Both the position numbers and the translations under genes were made by a program. From Chloroflexota bacterium (GTDB lineage: Bacteria > Chloroflexota > Limnocylindria > Limnocylindrales > CSP1-4): a stretch of 17,922 bases of DNA. Positions 7,255-13,680 of the stretch are shown in pieces. The first letter of the stretch is position 1, and each line of letters starts with the position of its first letter. The stretch covers positions 1 to 17,922 of the forward strand of contig JACCXQ010000091.1 in assembly GCA_013696945.1 (NCBI GenBank), in the 5' to 3' direction. The notes beneath the pieces are model-generated. The model ran no database searches, was not told the origin of the DNA, and saw only the letters and a list, made by a program, of their open reading frames with translations.

Positions 7255-7266
7255 AAGGAGGTGATC
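7255..7266 (+). promoter_or_regulatory. Full-length Shine-Dalgarno for the Cys-rich micropeptide
   Basis: AAGGAGGTGATC is an uninterrupted 12-base complement to the 3' end of 16S rRNA. Its AGGAGG core ends 8 bases before ATG 7270. It is the strongest ribosome-binding site I noticed in the window and argues that the short ORF after it is translated. Confidence 0.75.
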
Positions 7267-7269
7267 CCG

Positions 7270-7332
7270 ATGGTGCTCCGAAACGACTGCGACTGCGGCC
7301 CGGACTGCTGCCCGACCGGTCCCTGCTGCTGA
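7270..7332 (+). CDS. Cysteine-rich 20-residue micropeptide, divergent from arsR (metallothionein-like?)
   Basis: A 21-codon ORF (ATG 7270 to TGA 7330-7332) encodes 20 residues with six cysteines in a CxC-x3-CC-x4-CC pattern (Cys7, 9, 13, 14, 19, 20), starting MVLRNDCDCG and ending PCC. There are no aromatic residues or membrane segment. All six Cys codons are TGC. The 12-base perfect Shine-Dalgarno at optimal spacing, the position divergent from arsR, and the shared palindromic operator argue that it is a real, metalloid-induced gene. I infer that it binds arsenite or a soft metal through its thiolates, as a metallothionein-like chelator, a chaperone or an inducer buffer for ArsR. I do not recognise a named family. 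Its stop lies 3 bp from the stop of the opposing kinase gene. Confidence 0.65.
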   Translation: MVLRNDCDCGPDCCPTGPCC

Positions 7333-7335
7333 CCA

Positions 7336-8592
7336 TCACTCTCGCGGCGGGTCGGCCACCGGCTCGCCGCGAACCCCGTCATCGAGGATCGGGATCGCGA
7401 AGCTGAACACCGAGCCACTTCCCTCCTCGCTCTCCACCCAGATGCGCCCACCATGTCCTTCGGCGATGTGGCGGGCGATCGACAGTCCCAGCCCCGTACC
7501 GCCGGCCGCACCGCGCACGCGAGCCTTGTCGACCTTGTAGAAGCGCTCGAAGATCCGCCCGAGGTCCGCTCGCGGTATCCCGGCCCCTTCGTCGCGCACG
7601 TTGACGATGACCTCTGGACCCTCCCTTCGCGCGGTGACCACGACGCGAGCCGAGCGCGGCGAGAACTTGACGGCGTTGTGCAGCAGGTTGATGAGCAGCT
7701 GTCCGAGTCGCTCGTCGTCACCCCGGACCAGTGGTAGATCCCCGTCCTCTGGCAACTCGGCATCAAGGCTGACCTGCTGCCGGTCGGCGAATGTCCGTAG
7801 CCGATCGATGGCGCCGCGGATGACGCTCTCCAGGTCCACGGCATCCATCTGCAGATGGGTCGCACCACCCTCGATGCGCGACAGGTCCAGCAGCTCGTTC
7901 ACCATCTGGACCAGGTGCCCGGTCTCCACGTCGATCTTCTGCACGCGGTCACGGATCCGGGATGAGACGTCGGCGGTCTCGAGGTCCGCGGCCAGCGTCT
8001 CGGTCAGCAGTCGGATGGTCGTGAGGGGCGTTCGAAGCTCGTGCGACAGGTTGTCGATGAACTCGGTGCGGATGCGCTGAAGCCAGCGCAGATCCGTCAC
8101 ATCCTCCAGGATCAGCCACACACCCCCGGTCAAGCCGCGCCTGGCGCGGACGATCACGGTGCGCTCGCTCGCACCGCCGACCGAGACCTCCGTGGTGGCC
8201 GAGCCACGCTCGCGAGCTGCACGCGCCACGCCTTCCACCCGATGGTCGACGAACGCCTCCATCGCGCTCCTCCCCACCAGGACGCCTCGTTGTCGGTCCA
8301 GGAGCCGGGCGGCGGCCTGGTTTGCCATCACCACGCTCAGCGCATCGTCCATGCGAACGATGCCGGCATCGATCTGGTCGGCAAGTTCCGACAGATCGCC
8401 GAATAGCTCGCCATCGCTGGAGCGCACGGCGGATGCGGCGTCACCGGACGGTGTCGGGGCGACCGCCGTTTCGCTGGCTCGGTACCCGCTTGGGGCGCCG
8501 CGACCCCACCCTCGTCGGAGCTCCGCGTACGCCGTCACCGCCACGACCGTGAGGACCAGGATCGCCAGGACCGCGACGACCTCGGGCTGCAC
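7336..8592 (-). CDS. PhoR-like membrane sensor histidine kinase
   Basis: Autophosphorylating two-component kinase of 418 residues. One N-terminal membrane helix (about 4-22), a Pro/Ala/Ser linker, a PAS-like domain (about 65-165), then HisKA with FIDNLSHELRTPL (phospho-acceptor His184). The HATPase has N-box LLINLLHNAVKF (about 299-310), G1 DEGAGIP (334-340), F-box FERFYKVDKAR (about 348-358) and G2 GGTGLGL (364-370). All motifs are intact. Having one membrane helix and no extracytoplasmic sensor resembles PhoR kinases that sense Pst state through PhoU. The start is GTG 8592, 38 bp after the SDR gene stop. The partner is probably the regulator at 10825-11538 or the one at the left edge; naming it phoR would be inference. 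Confidence 0.92.
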   Translation of the reverse strand: MQPEVVAVLAILVLTVVAVTAYAELRRGWGRGAPSGYRASETAVAPTPSGDAASAVRSSDGELFGDLSELADQIDAGIVRMDDALSVVMANQAAARLLDRQRGVLVGRSAMEAFVDHRVEGVARAARERGSATTEVSVGGASERTVIVRARRGLTGGVWLILEDVTDLRWLQRIRTEFIDNLSHELRTPLTTIRLLTETLAADLETADVSSRIRDRVQKIDVETGHLVQMVNELLDLSRIEGGATHLQMDAVDLESVIRGAIDRLRTFADRQQVSLDAELPEDGDLPLVRGDDERLGQLLINLLHNAVKFSPRSARVVVTARREGPEVIVNVRDEGAGIPRADLGRIFERFYKVDKARVRGAAGGTGLGLSIARHIAEGHGGRIWVESEEGSGSVFSFAIPILDDGVRGEPVADPPRE

Positions 8593-8630
8593 CCCGTCAG
8601 TCTAGGGGCGCCCTTACCTGGGTGACCCGC

Positions 8631-9272
8631 TCACGATCTGACGTACGGCGCCTGGCGGATCCACAGATCGTCGGTCAGCTGTGACACGAGGAAGGCACCC
8701 AGGTCGGATCGGGTGATGCGCGACCGCGGCCCGACCCGGAGATCCGTGCCGGCCTCCCAGCGTCCGGTCGGCGGACCCTTTACGACGCGCGGTGGGCGGA
8801 CGGCGATCCAATCGAGCGTGCTCGCCGCCACGATCTCCAGTTCGCGCTGCTTGGCGGCCACCACGTTGCGGACCAGCAGCCGCACGACCGTGGACGCCAC
8901 CCGATCCGCCAGAGCCTTCCGCTCCCCTGGCAGCGCGACCGCTGCCCCCGACAAGAGGACCAGCCGACGGACGCGGTGGCTTTCCATCGCAGCGACGACG
9001 TTCCTCGCCCACATCTCGAACAGGTCCACCTCCTCACGGCGGTTCGAGCTCGGGCCGAGCGCGCTGATGACGGCTTCGGCGCCGGCGATCGCCGCGTGGA
9101 CGTCGTCGCGCTTTGCGATGTCGCCGGTCAGGACTCGGGAGGGTCCATGCCCGGTCACCTCGAGCCGCGACGGGTCGCGGACCATGGCCGTGACCTCGTG
9201 CTCCGCTCTCCCGGCGTGCTCCAGGACATGGCCGCCGATAGCGCCCGTCGCCCCGAAGATCGCCACCCTCAT
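8631..9272 (-). CDS. NAD(P)-binding atypical short-chain dehydrogenase-like protein
   Basis: 213 residues from ATG 9272. The N-terminus MRVAIFGATGAIGGHV is a Rossmann GxxGxxG dinucleotide-binding loop (Gly7, Gly10, Gly13). RDDVHAAIAGAEAVISALGPSS follows the usual NmrA/SDR-a5 layout, and LVLLSGAAV and IAVRPPRVVKGPPTG match the later strands. There is no YxxxK catalytic pair in the classical position, as expected for atypical SDRs, so it may be a redox sensor or a reductase or epimerase of unknown substrate. The open frame extends upstream to 9728, but the Rossmann start fixes the N-terminus. It is divergent from the secreted-protein gene at 9345 and upstream of the kinase gene on the same strand. 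Confidence 0.87.
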   Translation of the reverse strand: MRVAIFGATGAIGGHVLEHAGRAEHEVTAMVRDPSRLEVTGHGPSRVLTGDIAKRDDVHAAIAGAEAVISALGPSSNRREEVDLFEMWARNVVAAMESHRVRRLVLLSGAAVALPGERKALADRVASTVVRLLVRNVVAAKQRELEIVAASTLDWIAVRPPRVVKGPPTGRWEAGTDLRVGPRSRITRSDLGAFLVSQLTDDLWIRQAPYVRS

Positions 9273-9344
9273 GGTGCGATGGTACGACCGACCTCCGACG
9301 GACGGGCTCTTGACCCGACACGGGCCCCGCGTCACGCTGACGCC

Positions 9345-10277
9345 ATGCGCACCTTGCGTGGGCGGCGCGCCGTGGTCGGCGCCGTCTGCCTGCTCCTCCT
9401 TGCGACCGCGCCTGCGCAGGGCGGCGTGACCCTTCCTGAGGCGCCCGGCTGCACGATCTTCCCGGCCACGAACGTCTGGAACAAGCGGGTCGACGACCTG
9501 CCGGTGCGCGACGACTCCGAGACGCTCAAGCAGAGCATCGGCCTCGACGACTACCTCCACCCCGACTTCGGCTCCTACGAGGGCTACGGCATCCCGTACA
9601 ACGTCGTCGGAGCGCGGGCACCCAAGCGGACGGTGCGTTTCACCTGGCCGGACGAGTCTGATCCCGGGCCTTACCCCATCCCGCGCGAGCCACTCATCGA
9701 GGGCGCCGGAGCGGCAGGCGACCGGCACCTGCTGGTCGTGGATCGGTCAAGCTGCATGCTCTACGAGCTCTACAACGCCCGCCTCACGGACAGTGGCTGG
9801 CGCGCCGGATCCGGCGCGATCTGGGATCTCGACTCCAACGCCCTGCGGCCCAAGGGTCACACCAGCGCTGATGCCGCCGGGCTGCCCATCCTCCCGGGGC
9901 TGGTCCGCTACGACGAGGTCGCGGCCGGGGAGATCGCCCACGCCCTCAGATTCACGGCTCCCGAGACGCGCCGGCAGTTCACCTATCCCGCGCGCCATTT
10001 CGCGAGCGACAGCGACGACCCGACCCTCCCACCGATGGGCCTGCGCGTACGGTTGAAGAAGTCGGTCGACATCAGCGGCTTCGGGCCGCAGTCGCGCGTG
10101 CTCCTCCGAGCGCTGAAGCGCTACGGCATGCTGCTTGCCGACAACGGCTCACCCTGGTTCGTGACCGGCGCTCCGGACCCGCGCTGGGACGACGATGAGC
10201 TGCACGAGCTGCGCTCGATCACCGGTGCGGACTTCGAGGTCGTCGACACGAGCACCCTGCGCAACGGGACGCCCTGA
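9345..10277 (+). CDS. Secreted protein of a conserved, functionally unnamed family
   Basis: 310 residues from ATG 9345, with a Sec-type signal: MRTLRGRRAV, a hydrophobic VCLLLLATAP core, and likely cleavage after the AQGG region. The mature part carries motifs I recognise from a widespread family of exported proteins: NVWNKRVDDLPV, LHPDFGSYEGYGIPYNVV, DESDPGPYPIP, GDRHLLVVDRSSCMLYELY, GSGAIWDLDSNALRP, TSADAAGLPILPGLVRYDEV, and the end DPRWDDDELHELRSITGADFEVV. I know no assigned function. It has many acidic, His and Trp residues and only two Cys outside the signal, so an extracellular hydrolase or binding role is possible but unsupported. No clear ribosome-binding site; 72 bp separate it from the divergent SDR gene. 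Confidence 0.85.
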   Translation: MRTLRGRRAVVGAVCLLLLATAPAQGGVTLPEAPGCTIFPATNVWNKRVDDLPVRDDSETLKQSIGLDDYLHPDFGSYEGYGIPYNVVGARAPKRTVRFTWPDESDPGPYPIPREPLIEGAGAAGDRHLLVVDRSSCMLYELYNARLTDSGWRAGSGAIWDLDSNALRPKGHTSADAAGLPILPGLVRYDEVAAGEIAHALRFTAPETRRQFTYPARHFASDSDDPTLPPMGLRVRLKKSVDISGFGPQSRVLLRALKRYGMLLADNGSPWFVTGAPDPRWDDDELHELRSITGADFEVVDTSTLRNGTP

Positions 10278-10298
10278 CCGACCCCTGCCCAGCAGTGA

Positions 10299-10313
10299 CG
10301 CCGCGACGCGGCG
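10299..10313. terminator. Small hairpin between convergent genes
   Basis: CGCCGC-GAC-GCGGCG is a perfect 6-bp stem with a 3-base loop, 21 bp after the secreted-protein stop and 35 bp from the stop of the opposing gene. There is no T-run, so its terminator role is tentative. Confidence 0.35.
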
Positions 10314-10348
10314 GTTGCGACGGGTCGAGACGCGCGAGGTCGGTCCGG

Positions 10349-10753
10349 TCACCGATCCCCGATGATGACCGGCCAGGGAACGTGGTCCTGCTGGCCGGCC
10401 AGCTCCAGCCAGCGCATCGCGTACGCGACCTCCGTGGCGCTCCGCCGCAGGAGACCTGCCGGGTCTGGAGGAGCAAGGTGGCTCGGGCGGCCGTTGAAGT
10501 GCTCACGCCCGTAGCTCTGTGCCAGCAGGCTGTGGTTGCCGAGCGGGCGGAGATGGGAACGGACGAGATCGACCTGCCGGGCGAACCCTGGGGCGCGCCA
10601 CCGCTCCGGGATCCGAGCGGGGCGGGCGAGAAGGCTCTGGAGGATCGCGCCATGGAGCCCGAGCCGCTCATCGTGCGGTGCGGGCGTGCCCGGGACCGGA
10701 CTCGGCCCGATGGCCGTGGAAGGCTGGTCGGGCGACAAGGGCTGATGCAGCAT
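10349..10753 (-). CDS. Unrecognised protein, 134 residues
   Basis: Minus-strand frame from ATG 10753 (a TTG at 10780 would add 9 residues) to TGA. Codon third positions are strongly G/C and the amino-acid mix is protein-like, unlike the Arg/Ser-rich shadow frames on the other strand. The N-terminal 30 residues are Pro-rich. From about residue 35 there are amphipathic stretches: GLHGAILQSLLARP, FARQVDLVRSHLRPLGNHSLLAQSY, and SATEVAYAMRWLELAG. No signal peptide, membrane helix or catalytic motif is seen. I do not recognise the family. It follows the response regulator gene on the same strand, with a 71-bp gap containing a hairpin and no clear ribosome-binding site. Confidence 0.5.
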   Translation of the reverse strand: MLHQPLSPDQPSTAIGPSPVPGTPAPHDERLGLHGAILQSLLARPARIPERWRAPGFARQVDLVRSHLRPLGNHSLLAQSYGREHFNGRPSHLAPPDPAGLLRRSATEVAYAMRWLELAGQQDHVPWPVIIGDR

Positions 10754-10779
10754 GCCGTGAACGTAGGGACGGTCTGTCA

Positions 10780-10799
10780 ACGGCGCGTTTCCGCGCCGT
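10780..10799. terminator. Perfect GC hairpin after the response regulator gene
   Basis: ACGGCGCG-TTTC-CGCGCCGT is an exact 8-bp stem with a 4-base loop, 25 bp downstream of the regulator stop on the minus strand. TCAACG-like sequence flanks both sides. There is no T-run; it is a likely transcript end or processing site between the regulator and the next minus-strand gene. Confidence 0.5.
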
Positions 10800-10824
10800 C
10801 AACGTTCCGGTCGTCGCCCGCTGC

Positions 10825-11538
10825 TCACTCTCCAGGACGGCGCAGGACGTAACCCACGCCGCGCACCGTCTCCAGGTAACGCGGCTCCGACGGTTCCTCT
10901 TCGATGCGCTGGCGGAGCCAATGGACGTGCACGTCCACCGTCCTCGTCTCGCCGGCGTACTGGTAGCCCCACACGTGGTCGAGGAGCTGCTCCCGGCTGA
11001 AGACCTGGCCAGGGTTGCGGAGCAGGAACGCAAGGAGCTCGAACGCCTTCGGCTTGAGGGCCAGCGGCTGCCCGTCGCGCAGCAGTCGGTGGCCCGCCAG
11101 GTCGACCTTCACGCGTCCCAGGTCGACGACGCTCGACGTCACCTCGGCCGAGGCCGGCGTCTCGACGCGCCGGAGGAGCGCACGGATGCGAGCCTGCAGC
11201 TCGCGCAGGCTGAACGGCTTCGTGACGTAGTCGTCGGCCCCCAGCTCGAGGCCGACCACCTTGTCGACCTCACTGTCGCGCGCAGTCAGCATGAGGATGG
11301 CGACCTGTGACTCCTGGCGGATGATCCGGCAGACCTCGATCCCCGACAGCCCCGGGAGCATCACGTCCAGGACGACGAGATCCGGCGGGTCGGCTCGGAA
11401 CCGCTCCAGTGCCTCGCGGCCGTCCGCTGCGGTGATGACGCGCAGGCCGTCCTGCTCGAGCGCCTCGGCGAGCGCCTCGCGGAGCGTCGGCTCGTCGTCG
11501 ACGACGAGGACCGTTCGGTTCACAGCGTCACTCGGCAT
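10825..11538 (-). CDS. OmpR/PhoB-family response regulator
   Basis: Two-component DNA-binding regulator. Starting at ATG 11538 (GGAG three bases upstream) it has 237 residues; GTG 11523 would give 232. The receiver has the acidic pair Asp14-Asp15, phospho-acceptor Asp58 in VVLDVMLPG, Thr85 and Lys107 in VTKPF, all canonical. The C-terminal winged helix shows LKPKAFELLAFLLRNPGQ, the HVHWLRQRIEEEP recognition helix and the VRGVGYVLRRP wing. ATG 11538 overlaps the end of the SnoaL-like gene by 11 bases, so it is probably translated from the gltX-led transcript. Likely the partner of the kinase at 7336-8592, which lies on the same strand about 2.2 kb downstream. A PhoP-like role is plausible, given the nearby pst locus, but unproven. 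Confidence 0.94.
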   Translation of the reverse strand: MPSDAVNRTVLVVDDEPTLREALAEALEQDGLRVITAADGREALERFRADPPDLVVLDVMLPGLSGIEVCRIIRQESQVAILMLTARDSEVDKVVGLELGADDYVTKPFSLRELQARIRALLRRVETPASAEVTSSVVDLGRVKVDLAGHRLLRDGQPLALKPKAFELLAFLLRNPGQVFSREQLLDHVWGYQYAGETRTVDVHVHWLRQRIEEEPSEPRYLETVRGVGYVLRRPGE

Positions 11539-11959
11539 GCGCTCCGTCACCGGCCGCTGCCGTCTCGGCGGCACGACGCGCGAACTCGCGGCTCCGGATC
11601 CACCACTCGGTGAAGTCACGGCAGCGGCCGTCGTCGTCGAAGCGGCAGACGTAGATGTTCCAGTACTCATCGGCAAGCCCCCCCTTCTCGTCGAAGTACC
11701 GGCTCCAGCCGGAGGCGACGTGCTCCTCGCCGTCGATGGCCAGTGGCTCGTAGTGGCCGTCGTAGGTCCCCGGATCGTCGGGTTCGTCGAGCCACGAGGC
11801 CACGATGGCGTCGCGTCCGTGGACCGGATCATCTTTGGGGTGGTACCGATAGTCGGCTTCCTCGCTGAATAGCTCGCCGATGGCCTGCGGGTCATAGCTG
11901 CGCCACGCGGCGACGTACCGGTCGAGCCACTCCTGGAATGTGGCGCGGTCGAGTGTCAT
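11528..11959 (-). CDS. SnoaL-like / NTF2-fold protein
   Basis: 143 residues from ATG 11959, which follows AAGGAG with 5-base spacing. TFQEWLDRYVAAWRSYDPQAIGELFSEEADYRYHP is the typical opening helix and first strand of SnoaL-like polyketide-cyclase/NTF2-fold proteins. DPVHGRDAIVASWLDE, then SRYFDEKGGLADEYWNIYVCRFDDDGRCRDFTEWW complete the cone-shaped fold. Such proteins may be enzymes or simple binding pockets; the ligand cannot be assigned. It lies 28 bp after gltX and overlaps the response regulator start, so the three are probably one transcript. The last ~15 residues are Ala-rich and probably disordered. Confidence 0.85.
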   Translation of the reverse strand: MTLDRATFQEWLDRYVAAWRSYDPQAIGELFSEEADYRYHPKDDPVHGRDAIVASWLDEPDDPGTYDGHYEPLAIDGEEHVASGWSRYFDEKGGLADEYWNIYVCRFDDDGRCRDFTEWWIRSREFARRAAETAAAGDGAHAE

Positions 11960-11987
11960 TCCATCTCCTTCGTGTGTCCGGTCCCCG

Positions 11988-13493
11988 TCACGCGACGCCA
12001 GAACGAAGCGTCTCCGCGGCGCGGTCGAGGCGCTCCAACGTCCGTTCCTGCCCCAGGGCCACGAGCGTGTCGAATAGCGGCGGGGTGGCGGTCCGCCCGG
12101 TGACCGCGACACGGATGGCCATGAAGAGGTCACCGGCCTTCCAGCCGCGTTCCTCTGCGAGCTGCCGCAGCGCGACCTCCAGCTCGTCCGCCTCGAAGCT
12201 GACGGCCCCGGCCTCGGCGATGACCCGCCTGGCGTCGGCCACGGCATCGGTCGTCGTGCGCGCATCCCAGCGCTTCGGGACCAGCAGCGCGGCGTCGACA
12301 CGCACGTCGTCGACGAACAGGAAGTCGATCAGATCACCGATCGACGACAGCAGCGGCAGGCGCTCACGGATCATCGGGAGCAGCGCGTGCAGGTCGGCTT
12401 CGGTCGGCGTCCGGATCGCCCCGCCGGCGGCGGCACGCTCGTCGAGCGAGCGGAACAGGAACGGCATCGACCGCTCGATGAGCTCCTCGTCGGGCAGCCG
12501 CCGCATCCATTGCCCGTTTAGCCACTCGAGGCGGCCGCGGTCGAAGACAGCACCGGCTGAGTGAACGCGCTCGAGGTCGAACCTCTGGGCCAGCTCGTCG
12601 AGACCGAATATCTCCTCCTCGGTGCCGGGCGACCAGCCCAGCAGCGCCAGGTAGTTGACGATCGCCTCCTTGACGAAGCCCTCGTTGCGATAGTCCTCGA
12701 TCGCGGTCTGGCTCTTTCGCTTGCTCATCTTGGTGCGGTCGGCGTTGAGGATGAGCGGCAGGTGGGCGAAGGTCGGGATGTCGGCACCGAGCGCCCGGAA
12801 GAGCAGGATGTGCTTGGGCGTGTTCGAGAGGTGATCCTCGCCGCGGATCACGTGAGTGATGCGCATCTCCGCGTCATCCACGACGACAGTGAAGTGGTAC
12901 AGCGGGGTGCCGTCGGAGCGGACGATGACGAGGTCGCCGCCGAGGGCGGTCGTATCGATCTCGACGTGCCCACGGATCAGGTCGTCGAAGGCGACGATGC
13001 CTTCACCGACCCGGAAGCGGACGGCCGGCTTTCGCCCTTCCGCCTCGCGCTGACGGCGCTGGTCCATCGAGAGGGTGGCGCAGCGCCCGACATAGTGCGG
13101 CGGCTGGTGTGCCTGCTCCTGCGCGTGTCGGTCCGCGGCGAGCTCGTCGGGCGTGCAGTAGCAGGGGTAGGCACGGTCCTGCGACAGCAGTCGATCGGCC
13201 GCCTCGCGGTACAGCGGCAGCCGCTGCATCTGGCGGTACGGGCCGAACGGGCCTCGCGCCGGCAACCCGGCCACCTCTGGTCCTTCGTCCCACGTCAGGC
13301 CGAGCCAGTGGAGGCCTTCGAGGATGTCCCGCTCGTGCTCGAGCGACGAGCGCGCGGCGTCGGTGTCCTCGAGCCTGAGGATGAATGTGCCACCGGTGCG
13401 ACGGGCGAACAGGTAGTTGTAGAGGGCCGTGCGCGCGGTGCCGATGTGGAGCGGGCCGGTCGGGCTTGGCGCGATGCGGCAGCGATTCGTCAC
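11988..13493 (-). CDS. gltX: Glutamyl-tRNA synthetase
   Basis: Class I synthetase charging tRNA-Glu (and tRNA-Gln in organisms using GatCAB), 501 residues from GTG 13493. IAPSPTGPLHIGTA contains the HIGH-type motif (16-19), and KMSKR is at 255-259. The zinc-binding CxC (Cys111, Cys113) followed by YxxxC (Tyr134, Cys138) is present. FAHLPLILNADRTKMSKRK and the C-terminal anticodon-binding helical domain complete the family. An ATG at 13595 in the same frame would add an unrelated 34-residue Thr/Asp-rich tail, so I reject it. The ribosome-binding site is weak. It leads a likely gltX-snoaL-regulator operon and is divergent from the lysyl oxidase gene across 187 bp. Confidence 0.96.
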   Translation of the reverse strand: MTNRCRIAPSPTGPLHIGTARTALYNYLFARRTGGTFILRLEDTDAARSSLEHERDILEGLHWLGLTWDEGPEVAGLPARGPFGPYRQMQRLPLYREAADRLLSQDRAYPCYCTPDELAADRHAQEQAHQPPHYVGRCATLSMDQRRQREAEGRKPAVRFRVGEGIVAFDDLIRGHVEIDTTALGGDLVIVRSDGTPLYHFTVVVDDAEMRITHVIRGEDHLSNTPKHILLFRALGADIPTFAHLPLILNADRTKMSKRKSQTAIEDYRNEGFVKEAIVNYLALLGWSPGTEEEIFGLDELAQRFDLERVHSAGAVFDRGRLEWLNGQWMRRLPDEELIERSMPFLFRSLDERAAAGGAIRTPTEADLHALLPMIRERLPLLSSIGDLIDFLFVDDVRVDAALLVPKRWDARTTTDAVADARRVIAEAGAVSFEADELEVALRQLAEERGWKAGDLFMAIRVAVTGRTATPPLFDTLVALGQERTLERLDRAAETLRSGVA

Positions 13494-13680
13494 GCTCGGA
13501 GTGTGACGCCCCGTACCGTCGTCGTCATCCCGGCGACACGTTTCGGTCTCGATGTGCGTCTCATCGGTGGTCTTCGGGCAGGATGTTTCGCGCACGGAAC
13601 CGTCAGCGGTCCCGGCGCGTCCACCTTGCGCCGAGGCCGACCGTCACGGCACGTCATCCGCTGGCCCTAGAGGAGGTTCC

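Noticed and set aside
7253..7268. Possible remnant of a 16S rRNA 3' end (reads as its complement)
   Set aside because: Only about 12-13 bases match and no other rRNA sequence flanks it; position before an ATG makes it a Shine-Dalgarno.
10295..10852. Plus-strand frame of 185 codons over the unrecognised minus-strand gene
   Set aside because: Runs through two hairpins and into the regulator 3' end, composition is shadow-like, and no ribosome-binding site is seen.
13494..13595. Upstream gltX start at 13595
   Set aside because: Adds 34 Thr/Asp/Arg-rich residues before the canonical N-terminus, with no ribosome-binding site, inside the divergent promoter region.
12561..13670. Long plus-strand open frame (369 codons) antisense to gltX
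   Set aside because: The minus strand carries all glutamyl-tRNA synthetase motifs; the antisense frame is a GC-content artefact.
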